Shown piece by piece: positions 15,631-24,317 of a stretch of DNA of 28,495 nt. Source of the stretch: JANNRR01 sp043736155 (GTDB lineage: Bacteria > Pseudomonadota > Alphaproteobacteria > Rhodobacterales > Rhodobacteraceae); NCBI GenBank assembly GCA_043736155.1, contig JAYTDA010000404.1:1-28495 (forward strand). The letters are read 5' to 3'. The position numbers and the translations under genes are program-made. How positions within the stretch are numbered: position 1 is the stretch's first letter; every line of letters starts with the position of its first letter. Below the pieces are notes generated by a model. The model worked only from the letters and a program-made list of their open reading frames with translations, was not told the origin of the DNA and did no database searches.

Positions 15631-16347
15631 ATGGCCGATGCGACGCCAACGCCACAATCAAGGCGAGAGGCCGTGCAGCCGAGCCTGTGGGACCGGCTGA
15701 TCGACGATCTGCCCGGGATCGTGGTTGAAACCGACCGCCGCCAGTCTGATCTGGCGGTGGTGCTTGGCCTTGACCGGCTGACGGCGATTCTGGCGCAGGG
15801 AACCCGGGGCATCGAACGCGACGCCGATCTGTCGGAACCCCAGCGGCGCGATCTGCATCTGCTGGTGGGCCAGATGGACCGGCGTGGTTTTCTGGAACAA
15901 CGCGGCATCGTGGTCACCGCCGATGTGCTGCGCGAAGCGGTCCGGCGCGATATTGAGGCGCTGTTCAATGTCGAACGGTTCGAATCCGGCTTTATCGGCA
16001 CCGATCTGGAACATGAGGCGGTAGAGCAACCCTCTGCCATCATTGCCGATTTTCCGCAGGCCCGCCGGTCCGTGCTCAATTACGGCGTCCCGTCGTTTTC
16101 CGGCCGGGGTGCCAAGGATTTCGATCTGGACGCTCTGGCCCGCGAATTGCGCGAAGTGATTGCGGTGTTTGAACCCCGTTTGAAACGCGACACCATCCGG
16201 GTCAAGGCCGATACCGGCGATGCGGCGGGCATGCGGATCTCGATCGAAGGCACCCTGATGCTGTCGCCGATCGCCGAACGCCTGCGGCTGTCCACCACCA
16301 TCAACCTTGACAATGGCCGCGCCTCGACCGTGGTCGAGGAGGGGTAG
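15631..16347 (+). CDS. tssE: TssE, gp25-like baseplate protein with an extra internal segment
   Basis: TssE is the gp25-like wedge protein that joins TssF/TssG and nucleates the sheath. This product is 238 aa, longer than most TssE proteins (commonly about 130-180 aa). The typical N-terminal motif PSLWDRLIDDLPG is at 17-29, and the usual LREAVRRDIEALFNVERF segment is at 100-117. About 65-70 residues lie between them where most homologues have only a short linker. The C-terminal GPW/gp25-like part contains SVLNYGVPSF and the EPRLKRDTIRV strand. The gene is 30 bases after hcp and its TAG overlaps the GTG start of tssF. I saw no frameshift; the insertion looks like in-frame coding sequence. Confidence 0.92.
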   Translation: MADATPTPQSRREAVQPSLWDRLIDDLPGIVVETDRRQSDLAVVLGLDRLTAILAQGTRGIERDADLSEPQRRDLHLLVGQMDRRGFLEQRGIVVTADVLREAVRRDIEALFNVERFESGFIGTDLEHEAVEQPSAIIADFPQARRSVLNYGVPSFSGRGAKDFDLDALARELREVIAVFEPRLKRDTIRVKADTGDAAGMRISIEGTLMLSPIAERLRLSTTINLDNGRASTVVEEG

Positions 16348-18218
16348 TGGATCGCAATTTCCTGGCCTATTACGAAGAAGAACTGGGCCATGTACGCGAA
16401 CTGGCCGGTGAATTTGCCGCGATGCACCCGACGGTGGCGCGCAACCTGTCGCTGGAATCGGTGCCGTGCCCCGACCCGTATGTCGAACGGCTGCTGGAAG
16501 GTGTCGCCTATCTGGCCGCCCGGACCCGGCTGAAGGTCGATGCCGAAAGTACCCGCTATGTCCGCAATCTGCTGGAGGCCTTGTACCCCGATCTGGCAGG
16601 CCCGGCCCCGGCGGTGTCATCGGCGGTGCTGCATCCCGGACCCCAGGTGCAAACCATGCTGGAGGGTCATCTGGTGGCACGCGGCACCAAACTGGTCGCC
16701 GCCTATCGCGACGGTCTGGCGACCCGCGCCACCTATACCACGGCACAGGATGTGGTGTTGTGGCCGGTGCGGCTGGAGGCGGTGGAATATCTGCAGGACC
16801 GGGGCGCGCTGAATGCCGCCGGGCTTGCACAGGGGGGGGCGGCCGAGGCCGGATTGCGGCTGGTTCTGGCCCGCGAAGGCGCAGGGTCGCTGGCGGAACT
16901 GGCGCTGGACCGGCTGGACCTCAACTTTGCCGGTGGCACCCGGGGCGGTCTGATCTTTGACGCGCTGTTTGGCCATGGCGCAGGCTTGGTGGCGCGGCCC
17001 CACAAGGCAGGTGCCTTTCGCCCCGCCGATGGGCCGCTGATGGTCGGAATCGGTGACGGCGAAGGTTTGCTGCCGCGCCTGCGCCCGGCGTTCGAGGGCT
17101 ACCGGCTGATCCGCGAATATTTCCTGATGCCGGACCGGTTCCATTATGCCCGGTTCGAGGGGCTGAACCCGGTGGTGCGGCAATGCAGCGCCCAGATGCT
17201 GGAACTGGTGCTGCTGTTCGACAGCCCCCGCCCGGAACTGGCCGATGTAACGGCGCGCGATTTCCGGCTGTTTGCGACGCCGCTGGTCAATCTGTTCGAA
17301 AAAGAGTGCAATATCATCGAGGTGGATGGCCGGTCCGCCGCCCATGTCGTGCATGCCGACCGCACCAGGCCGCGTGATTTCGAGATTTACCAGCTGCTGC
17401 ATGTCGAAGATGCCGACAGCAACGGCCCCGACGCGGCACTGGTGCCGATCCATTCCGCCAGCGCTGATCGCGGCTCCGGCCTGGTCTACGGCACCGAACG
17501 CCGCCCACGCCGCCCCGGCGAGGATGAGATCGGCCGCGGCCAGACCCGCACCAGCTATGTCGGGGACGATCTGTTCCTGTCGGTGGCGCGGCCGCAGGGG
17601 GTCACGGTGACCAAGGCGGTCAAGCGGCTGGATATCCGCGCCCTGTGTACCAACCGCGATCTGCCGATCCTGGATGACAGCCCGAAGCTGACACTGGAAA
17701 GCGGCGACCCGGTGGGAAGGGTGGAACTGCTGGGTGCCTTTCGCCGACCCCGCGCCGCGCTGATGGCGGCGCTGCCGAAAATGGCGGCGGGCGGGGAAAG
17801 TGCGCTGGACGATCTGACCTGGCGGCTGATTGCGCAACTGTCGCTGAACCATCTGTCGCTCGGCGATGACACCAGGGGGGCCGAACCGCTGCGCGCCATG
17901 CTGGAATTGTATGCCGACCGGGGTGACCCGTCGCTGGCCCGCCACGCCCGGTCGGTGGCGCGGGTCTCGACCCGGCGGGTGGTGGAACGGCTGGGGATAC
18001 CCGGGCCGATGTGTTTTGGCCATGGCGTTGAAATCACCCTCGATATCGAAGATGCCCTGTTGGCGGGCAGCAGCACCCTGTTGCTGTCGGCGCTGTTGAA
18101 CCAGCTGTTTGCCCGCTATGCCGGGATCAATTCATTCGTGCGGACCCGGACCCGCCTGATGCAGAAACAGGAGGAGGTGGCATGGCCGATGCGCCCCGGC
18201 AACCGCGCCCTGATCTGA
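16347..18218 (+). CDS. tssF: TssF, baseplate wedge protein
   Basis: TssF forms the baseplate wedge with TssG and TssE around VgrG. The 623-aa product is of normal length and starts with the strongly conserved FLAYYEEELGHVRELAGEFA, followed by DPYVERLLEGVAYLAARTRLK. The start codon is GTG at 16347, overlapping the last base of the tssE stop, with GAGGAGGGG directly upstream; the conserved N-terminus leaves no room for a later start. The end overlaps tssG by 37 bases. No membrane segment is visible. Expression is translationally coupled to both neighbours. Confidence 0.96.
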   Translation: MDRNFLAYYEEELGHVRELAGEFAAMHPTVARNLSLESVPCPDPYVERLLEGVAYLAARTRLKVDAESTRYVRNLLEALYPDLAGPAPAVSSAVLHPGPQVQTMLEGHLVARGTKLVAAYRDGLATRATYTTAQDVVLWPVRLEAVEYLQDRGALNAAGLAQGGAAEAGLRLVLAREGAGSLAELALDRLDLNFAGGTRGGLIFDALFGHGAGLVARPHKAGAFRPADGPLMVGIGDGEGLLPRLRPAFEGYRLIREYFLMPDRFHYARFEGLNPVVRQCSAQMLELVLLFDSPRPELADVTARDFRLFATPLVNLFEKECNIIEVDGRSAAHVVHADRTRPRDFEIYQLLHVEDADSNGPDAALVPIHSASADRGSGLVYGTERRPRRPGEDEIGRGQTRTSYVGDDLFLSVARPQGVTVTKAVKRLDIRALCTNRDLPILDDSPKLTLESGDPVGRVELLGAFRRPRAALMAALPKMAAGGESALDDLTWRLIAQLSLNHLSLGDDTRGAEPLRAMLELYADRGDPSLARHARSVARVSTRRVVERLGIPGPMCFGHGVEITLDIEDALLAGSSTLLLSALLNQLFARYAGINSFVRTRTRLMQKQEEVAWPMRPGNRALI

Positions 18219-19219
18219 CCGGCGACATCCCGGCAGCCGACAGCATGGCGTTCTTTGAACTGCTGCGCCGGCTGGAAGTGGGCGACTATCGTTTTGGCCG
18301 CATTGGCGGCCCGGGGCGCGAACCGGCACGGCTGGGGCAGCGCATCCGCATGGCCTTTGCCACCCGCGATGTCGCGGGCTTTCACCCCGGCACCGATTCC
18401 CAGCCGTCACGGGTTGATGTCGAAGTGCTGGGTTTGCTGGGCCCCGAAGGTGCCCTGCCGCTGCATATGACGCGCTGGGTTATGTCGCGCCTGTCAGACC
18501 GCTGGTTTGCCGGGGCCGACACTGACGCCACCTCCGACACCACGTTTCTCGACTTTTGCAACCTGTTGCAGCACCGGATGATGGCGCTGTATTGGCGCGC
18601 CTGGGGCGACGCCCGGCCCGAGGTGCAGATTGAACATGGGCCGGGTGGCCGGGTCCAGGCGGTGCTGAATGCGCTGGCCGGTGTCGGCTTGCCCGGGGCG
18701 GCAACGGGCGGTGCCACCGACCTGGCGCTGAAACTGCGCCACGCCACCTCGCTTGGTCATCAGGTGCAGGGGGTGGAACGGCTGACTGCCTATCTGGCCG
18801 ATGTCGCCGGTGCCCCGGTCCGGCTGGTGGAATTCGTCGGGTCATGGCTCGACCTGCCAAAGGGCTTGCAGTCCCGGCTGGGGCAGGCCCATGCCGTGCT
18901 GGGCCAAAGTGCGGTGGCAGGGGCACGCAGCTTTACCCGGCAGGCGCGGGTAGAATTGCAGATCGGCCCGCTGTCACTGCCCGATTACAGTGGCTTTCTG
19001 CGCGACAGCGGGGTGATCGACCGGCTGCGCCACGCGATCCGCCATGCCATTGGCCATGAGCTGGAGGTGGACCTGCGGCTGGTTCTTGCGCGCGGCGATA
19101 TTCCGGATGGCCGCATCGGCGCCATGCAGCTGGGCCGCACCGGGTGGCTGGCGCACCGGCGCAGCGCCGATGCCGCCGACCTGGTGCTGCCCAACATCAC
19201 CGAACCGGGTGCGCCATGA
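18182..19219 (+). CDS. tssG: TssG, baseplate wedge protein
   Basis: TssG binds two TssF copies to form the wedge and recruits TssK. The 345-aa product has the usual length and features: SMAFFELLRRLE near the start, RIGGPGREPARLG, then LGLLGPEGALPLHMTRWV and a later FLDFCNLLQHRMMALYWRAW. The ATG at 18182 has AGGAGGTGG immediately upstream inside the tssF coding end. The stop overlaps the FHA gene start in an ATGA arrangement. No anomalies were seen. Confidence 0.96.
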   Translation: MADAPRQPRPDLTGDIPAADSMAFFELLRRLEVGDYRFGRIGGPGREPARLGQRIRMAFATRDVAGFHPGTDSQPSRVDVEVLGLLGPEGALPLHMTRWVMSRLSDRWFAGADTDATSDTTFLDFCNLLQHRMMALYWRAWGDARPEVQIEHGPGGRVQAVLNALAGVGLPGAATGGATDLALKLRHATSLGHQVQGVERLTAYLADVAGAPVRLVEFVGSWLDLPKGLQSRLGQAHAVLGQSAVAGARSFTRQARVELQIGPLSLPDYSGFLRDSGVIDRLRHAIRHAIGHELEVDLRLVLARGDIPDGRIGAMQLGRTGWLAHRRSADAADLVLPNITEPGAP

Positions 19220-20847
19220 GCCTGCGACTGGTCATCGAACATGCCAACCATCCGCAGCGCGAGCGCGAGCGGACCCACCCCGCTGGGGAGTTTTCCATCG
19301 GCAGGGGGGCCGAATGCAGCTGGCAACTGGAAGACCCGGATCAATATGTCTCGCGCAAGCATTGCGTGATTTCCGGCGGCCCGGGGCGCTGGATGATTAC
19401 CGATGCCAGCCGGGGCGGGCTGTTCATCGATGGCGGTGACCAGCCGCTGGGGCCGGGCAATTCGGCGGCGCTGCAAGCGGGGATGCGGATCAGGCTGGGC
19501 GACGTGGTGATCCGGGTCGAGATGCCGGATGTCGCAGGCGCAGCACCGCCGCCGCGCGCCGCGCCACCGGCAACCCCGCCAAGTTTCGCCGGGGATGGCT
19601 TCTTTTCCGCCCCGGTCACCCCACCCCCCGCCGTGCAGCGCCCTGCCGGGATGCCGGAACCGTTTGACAATCCGCGCGCTGCAATGCCTGCGCCCCTGGC
19701 CACCGCCCGACCGCTGGCACCGCCGCAGTTTGATGACCCCTTTACCCTCGATCCGGTGTCTTCCCGCCCTGCCCCGGTTGCCGCTCCGGTTGCCGCTTCT
19801 GTGCGCCCCGCCCCGTTGTTTGCCGACCCCTTTGCCGCACCGGTCGCCTCAGCCGCCCCTGCACAACCATCCCAGGCGGGCGGTTTCGAGTTCGGCAGCT
19901 TTTTCGACACCCCCGTCCCAGCGGCGAAACCCGCCGCAAAACCCGCCCCACCGCCGCCCGCCGATGACTGGGGGATGCCTGCGGTTTCCGCCGCCCCTTT
20001 GGGGGAACCCGCCACCCCGGCTGCCGTTGGGTTTGACGATTGGGGCCTGTCGTCCCCGGAGCCGGCACCCGCTGCACCGGAGCCTGAACCCCTGACCTCT
20101 GACGCCGGTCGCAGCCGGGAACGCGGTGCCCCTGCGCCGGTTCCGACCCCACCCGCTGCCCCTCCGGCTCCGCCACCCGCCGCCGATCCGATCCCGGCAG
20201 CCCCACCGCCGCCACAGCCCCCGCCAACCCCTGTTCCCCCGCCAACCCCGGCACCACCACCCGACACCGCGCTGACCGACGCCTTCTTTCGCGGCCTTGG
20301 GCTGGCACCGGACGACGCCAGCGCGGAAACCATGGAGGCGATGGGCAAGCGCTTTCGCATGCTGGTCGAAGGTGTGATGCACATGCTGCGGACCCGAGCG
20401 CGGGAAAAGCAGAATGTGCGGGTGGCTCAGACCATCATCGGCTCGACCAACGTCAACCCGTTGAAATTCATGGCGACCACCGATGACGCGCTGGCGGCGC
20501 TGGTGGCACCGCGTGGTGCCGGATACCTGCCCCCCGATGCCGCGATTGCCGCCGCGTTCCGCGATCTGGCCGATCATCAGGTCCGGACCTGGACCGGCAT
20601 GCAATCCGCACTGCGCCAGATGATCGACCGGTTCGACCCGGCGGCGATCGAGGCAGAGATTGAAGCAGACGGGCTGATCAAGGCATTGCTGGCGGGGGGG
20701 CGAAGTGCCAAGCTGTGGCAATTGTATAACGACCGTTACAAAGACATTGCCCGGTCTGCCGAAGACCGGTTTCTGGGCGAAGTCGGCGCCGATTTCCGGG
20801 ACGCATATGAAGGCAACAGGAGGAAACCAGATGATCCGCAGACGTGA
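19216..20847 (+). CDS. tagH: T6SS FHA-domain regulator (TagH/Fha family)
   Basis: FHA proteins of T6SS bind phosphothreonine and link the Ser/Thr kinase to assembly of the apparatus. The 543-aa product has an N-terminal FHA domain (about 1-105) with GRG at 29-31 and SRKH at 46-49. The Asn normally near the end of the domain (NG) is replaced in DASRGGLFIDG (63-73). A very long Pro/Ala-rich low-complexity linker spans about 107-350. The C-terminal about 190 residues match the conserved helical domain of type VI FHA proteins (LTDAFFRGLGL, MGKRFRMLVEGVMHML, NPLKFM). ATG 19216 overlaps the tssG stop; the frame reaches back to 19144, but FHA homology begins at 19216. The symbol is by family; fha is equally used. 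Confidence 0.92.
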   Translation: MSLRLVIEHANHPQRERERTHPAGEFSIGRGAECSWQLEDPDQYVSRKHCVISGGPGRWMITDASRGGLFIDGGDQPLGPGNSAALQAGMRIRLGDVVIRVEMPDVAGAAPPPRAAPPATPPSFAGDGFFSAPVTPPPAVQRPAGMPEPFDNPRAAMPAPLATARPLAPPQFDDPFTLDPVSSRPAPVAAPVAASVRPAPLFADPFAAPVASAAPAQPSQAGGFEFGSFFDTPVPAAKPAAKPAPPPPADDWGMPAVSAAPLGEPATPAAVGFDDWGLSSPEPAPAAPEPEPLTSDAGRSRERGAPAPVPTPPAAPPAPPPAADPIPAAPPPPQPPPTPVPPPTPAPPPDTALTDAFFRGLGLAPDDASAETMEAMGKRFRMLVEGVMHMLRTRAREKQNVRVAQTIIGSTNVNPLKFMATTDDALAALVAPRGAGYLPPDAAIAAAFRDLADHQVRTWTGMQSALRQMIDRFDPAAIEAEIEADGLIKALLAGGRSAKLWQLYNDRYKDIARSAEDRFLGEVGADFRDAYEGNRRKPDDPQT

Positions 20848-21283
20848 GTTTTTCGCCGGTATGGCTGCCATGGCTTTGCTGGCCTCGTGTGGGCCGGCGG
20901 GACCGGGCTCGGTGACCCTGAAGGTGCAGGGGGCTGCGGGGATGAACCCCGGCCCGGATGGCACTGACCGGCCGCTGACGCTGCAGGTGGTGCAGTTGCG
21001 CGGTTCCGGGGCGTTTGACAACGCCGATGCCTTTGCGCTGGCAAACCCGGCGGCGGCCTTGGGGGCAGATCTGATCAAGACCGATGTGATTGCCCTGGCC
21101 CCCGGTGGCACGGCGGAAATGACCATTGCGCTTGACCCCGGAACCGCCATTCTGGGCATCATCGCCGGGTTCCGCGATCCGGCAGGCAAGGTGTTCCGCG
21201 TCAAGGCGTCGGTTGCCCCCACGGCTACCCTGACCTTTCAGGTCAATGTCGGTGCCGGTGGGATTTCGCTGGTCCCGGCCTAG
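20831..21283 (+). CDS. tssJ: TssJ outer-membrane lipoprotein with twin-arginine-like signal
   Basis: TssJ is the outer-membrane lipoprotein that binds the periplasmic part of TssM. The 150-aa product has a short signal peptide ending in the lipobox LASC with C20 as the lipidated residue; the +2 residue is Gly, which favours outer-membrane sorting. The n-region IRRREFFAG contains consecutive arginines followed by Phe, a Tat-like motif. The mature part is a beta-sandwich type with VTLKVQGAAGMNP, a LQVVQLRGSGAFD segment and alternating strands to the end. ATG 20831 sits inside the 3' end of the FHA gene (17-base overlap), with AGGAGGAAACC upstream. Confidence 0.92.
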   Translation: MIRRREFFAGMAAMALLASCGPAGPGSVTLKVQGAAGMNPGPDGTDRPLTLQVVQLRGSGAFDNADAFALANPAAALGADLIKTDVIALAPGGTAEMTIALDPGTAILGIIAGFRDPAGKVFRVKASVAPTATLTFQVNVGAGGISLVPA

Positions 21284-21348
21284 GCAGGCAACAGGCGGCA
21301 GGCCCCGGAGGCAGGAACCGGGGGGCAGGAACAGGTCGGGGGACGGGA

Positions 21349-22680
21349 ATGAGCGACAAGAACAAGGTTGTCTGGTCCGAAGGGCTGTTTTTGCGCACCC
21401 AGCATTTCCAGCAACAGGATCGCCATGCCGAAGCGCTGATGCGCGGTGCCCTGTTGGCGGCTCCGTTGCAAGGCCATGGCTTTGCGACCCTGGTGCTGGA
21501 CCGGGCGGCGCTGGATGCGGGCCGATTGGCGGTGGCATCGGCCAGCGGCATCTTTCCCGATGGTACCGCCTTTGTGTTGCCGGACAGCCTGTCGGCTCCG
21601 GCAGCCTTGCCGGTGCGGGGCGACCAGTCGGGGTTGATCTCGCTGGCTGTTCCGATCGAACGGGCCGGGGTCGCCACGATTGATCCCGCCCATGCCGACC
21701 CATCGGGGGCGCGCTACCGTGGCCAGGTTGAACAGGTCCGCGACACTGTGCGCGGCGGCGCTGACCCGGAAGCGATCGAGGTGGCGCGGCTGGCGGCCCG
21801 GCTGATCGGCCCCGGCGACGACGCGGCGGGCTATGTGGCGCTGCCGGTGGCGCGCGTTGAGGGGCTGCGCGCCGATGGCTCGGTGGCGCTGAGCGATGGC
21901 TTTCTGGCCCCGGCTTTGCAGATCCAGGCGGTGGCATGGTACGCGGGCCTGGCACAGGAAGTGGTCACCGGGCTGGACCGCATCGCCGATGCCCATGGCA
22001 AGATGGTGCTGGGTGGCGCCGGCCGGTCGGTGGAAAACCTGCTGATCCTGGAACTGGCCAACCGGGCCCGGCCCCGCATCGCCCATGTTCTGGCACAGAA
22101 TTTGGTGCATCCGTCCGAGTTTTTTGGCGAACTGGCCGGGCTGGCGGGGCAAATGGCGACCTATGGCTCCTCGTCGCGCCGCCTGTCGGACCTGCCAACC
22201 TATGACCATATCGACCCGCAACCGGCGTTTTCGGCGCTGGCCGACACGCTGCGGTCGCTGATGCTGAGCCTGCGCCATGTCGAACCGAAATCGCGGGCGT
22301 TGCAGGTGGCGCGGCATGCGCAGAATGTGTGGAAAGTGCGGATCGACAATCCCGAGGTGTTGAAGAACTCACGCATCGTGCTGCGGATCGGCTCTGACAT
22401 GTCCGAAGAGATGCTGCGCCAGATCTTTGTCAATCAGGCGACAGTCGGTGCCGCCGACGCCTTTGAAAAACTGTGGAAATCGCGGTTGCCGGGGATTGCG
22501 CTGAAGCCGCTGCACAGTCAACCGCGCGAGATCCCCTATGACGGCGAACGGCTGTGTCTGGAGCTGGACCAGAAATCCGAACATTGGGCGCAGCTGGCCG
22601 ATGCCCCGGGCTTTGTGATCGGGGTGTCGGGGGTGCTGGAACGCGAGCCGGAAATCGACTGTTTTGCGGTGAACCGGTAA
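21349..22680 (+). CDS. tssK: TssK, baseplate to membrane-complex connector
   Basis: TssK is a trimeric protein that connects the baseplate wedge to TssL/TssM in the inner membrane. The 443-aa product is of standard length and begins with the signature KVVWSEGLFLRTQHFQQQDRH. It has no membrane span. A G-rich site (GGGGGACGGG) precedes the ATG. The gene is 65 bases after tssJ; that gap is G-rich with two GGCAGGAAC copies (21310-21318, 21324-21332) and no clear hairpin terminator. A 197-base gap follows before tssL. Confidence 0.96.
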   Translation: MSDKNKVVWSEGLFLRTQHFQQQDRHAEALMRGALLAAPLQGHGFATLVLDRAALDAGRLAVASASGIFPDGTAFVLPDSLSAPAALPVRGDQSGLISLAVPIERAGVATIDPAHADPSGARYRGQVEQVRDTVRGGADPEAIEVARLAARLIGPGDDAAGYVALPVARVEGLRADGSVALSDGFLAPALQIQAVAWYAGLAQEVVTGLDRIADAHGKMVLGGAGRSVENLLILELANRARPRIAHVLAQNLVHPSEFFGELAGLAGQMATYGSSSRRLSDLPTYDHIDPQPAFSALADTLRSLMLSLRHVEPKSRALQVARHAQNVWKVRIDNPEVLKNSRIVLRIGSDMSEEMLRQIFVNQATVGAADAFEKLWKSRLPGIALKPLHSQPREIPYDGERLCLELDQKSEHWAQLADAPGFVIGVSGVLEREPEIDCFAVNR

Positions 22681-22755
22681 GATGGACAGGTTGCGCGCCT
22701 TGGCCCCACGATCCCAGGTCCCTTCCATCAGGGTGCGGGGATTTTGGACCAGAAC

Positions 22756-22850
22756 CCTCTCCCCTGGCCCCTCTCCGAAGGCGCAGAGGGGGACGCTGGC
22801 GGTGCCGTTCCGCGCCGCCCTCGCCTTGGGGAGAGGGGCCGGGGGAGAGG
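22756..22850. repeat. Large inverted repeat between tssK and tssL
   Basis: Two 21-base arms, 22756-22776 (C/T-rich, CCTCTCCCCTGGCCCC core) and 22830-22850 (its complement), match at 20 of 21 positions, and the one difference would be a G-U pair in RNA. They enclose 53 bases. The whole lies in the otherwise gene-free 22681-22877 gap. It resembles interspersed palindromic elements with CCTCTCCCC ends found between genes in many proteobacteria. Because it lies inside an operon it could also act as an mRNA processing or attenuation element; no T-run follows, so a classical terminator is unlikely. Confidence 0.7.
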
Positions 22851-22877
22851 CTTTGCGGCGCGCCACTGAGGCCCGCC

Positions 22878-24317
22878 ATGACTGACAAGGACGACCCCTT
22901 TGGCCTGTCGAACGATGCCGGGCGCACCCGGATAAGGCCGGTCAAGGCCGGTCAGTCCGCCCCCACGGCGCAACCCACGGCGCAGTCTGTTTTCGGGGCT
23001 GCTCCCACAACCCCCTATCAGCAACCGGCCTATCAGCAACCCGTCCATGGCCAACCGGCGCAGAACCAGCCCGCCAGCCGCGGCCCCCGGGTGCGCCATG
23101 CCCGCAACCATCCCAACCCGCTGATCTCTGCCTTTTCCGCGCTGCTGGAGATTGCCCCGGAACTGGAACGGGCGATGCCACCGGCCAATGCCGAAACCCT
23201 GCGGGTGCGGTTGCAGGATAATCTGATCGATGCCCGCGACGCCGCCGTTGGCATGGGGGCACCCTTGACCCGCGCCAATCAGGCGGCGTGGTTTGTCGCG
23301 GCGCTGATTGATGACATCGTGTTGAACACGCCCTGGGGTGGCCATTCCGACTGGCCGCGCCAGCCGCTGGTGGTGGGGCTGTCGGGCGATGTCGATGCCG
23401 GAACCCGGTTTTTTGACCAGTTGGAAGAATTGCAGCGCTATGCCAACCGCGATCCTGAATTGCTGGAACTGGCCTTTGTCTGTGTATCCCTCGGGTTTCG
23501 CGGCAAATACCGGGTGCAGGGTGGCGCAGGCGACGGGGCGCTGATTGCGCTGCGGTCTTCCACGGCGCGGCTGATCCGCAATTCGGATGCGGAACAGGCC
23601 GACCTGTCGCCGCATTGGCGCGGAGTGGTTGCCGCCGACGAACCACCGCGCTTTGCCGTGCCGCTGTGGACCATTCTGCTGGCCGCAGGCGCGCTGATCA
23701 CCGCGATCTATGTCGGTCTGTCAATCCAGCTTTCGGGCAAGGCGGATCAGTTGTACGCCCTCGCCCGCCTGCTGCCGCCGCCGGAACGCGCCGAGATCTT
23801 TCGCCCCATCCGCACCACCGAAGCCGTGGCGGTCCCGGAACTGCTGCTGACGCCGGTGCTGCTGGAACTGGTCCCGGCCTGTCTGGCCAAGGCCCCGCCG
23901 GAAACTGCGGCAGCGCTGAGTGGCCGCGATGATGTCAGCTTTGCCTTTCTGACCCTGCGCGGGTCAAACCCCGAAGTGTTCCGTTCGGCCAAGGCGGATA
24001 TCAACGAGGTTTATGGCCCGCTGGTCACAGCGCTGGCGGCCTGCATCATTGAGAACGCCGAACTGATCGGCAAGGTGACGGTGATCGGTCATACCGATTC
24101 GGTGCCAGTGCAGAAAAGCAACCCGTTTGCCTCCAATCAGGGCCTGTCGGAGGCGCGGGCCCGTACCATTGCCGATCTGCTGATTGCCGCCGGGGTGCCT
24201 GCCGAACTGGTGGCAGCCGAGGGCCGCGCTGATACGGAACCGGTCGGTGACAATGGCACCAAACCGGGCCGCGCCGAAAACCGGCGGGTCGAAATCAAGA
24301 TCGAGAAGAAGCTCTGA
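22878..24317 (+). CDS. tssL: TssL/DotU with C-terminal OmpA-like peptidoglycan-binding domain
   Basis: TssL is an inner-membrane component of the TssJLM complex. The 479-aa product has a Gln/Pro-rich cytoplasmic start (about 20-75), a DotU domain (about 78-240: NPLISAFSALLEIAPELE, AALIDDIVLNTPWGG, ELLELAFVCVSLGFRGKYR), one transmembrane helix at about 262-283, and a periplasmic OmpA/MotB-like domain at about 365-475 with GHTDSVPV, SEARARTIADLL and ENRRVEI. It is thus an evolved TssL that can anchor the complex to the cell wall. The ATG at 22878 was chosen because DotU-type sequence starts after it; the frame further upstream crosses the inverted repeat and tssK. It overlaps tssM by one base. 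Confidence 0.95.
   Translation: MTDKDDPFGLSNDAGRTRIRPVKAGQSAPTAQPTAQSVFGAAPTTPYQQPAYQQPVHGQPAQNQPASRGPRVRHARNHPNPLISAFSALLEIAPELERAMPPANAETLRVRLQDNLIDARDAAVGMGAPLTRANQAAWFVAALIDDIVLNTPWGGHSDWPRQPLVVGLSGDVDAGTRFFDQLEELQRYANRDPELLELAFVCVSLGFRGKYRVQGGAGDGALIALRSSTARLIRNSDAEQADLSPHWRGVVAADEPPRFAVPLWTILLAAGALITAIYVGLSIQLSGKADQLYALARLLPPPERAEIFRPIRTTEAVAVPELLLTPVLLELVPACLAKAPPETAAALSGRDDVSFAFLTLRGSNPEVFRSAKADINEVYGPLVTALAACIIENAELIGKVTVIGHTDSVPVQKSNPFASNQGLSEARARTIADLLIAAGVPAELVAAEGRADTEPVGDNGTKPGRAENRRVEIKIEKKL

Noticed and set aside
22681..22877. A longer tssL starting upstream, as the frame stays open back to 22554
   Set aside because: The extra residues overlap tssK out of frame and are translated from the inverted repeat; the DotU-like protein begins after the ATG at 22878.
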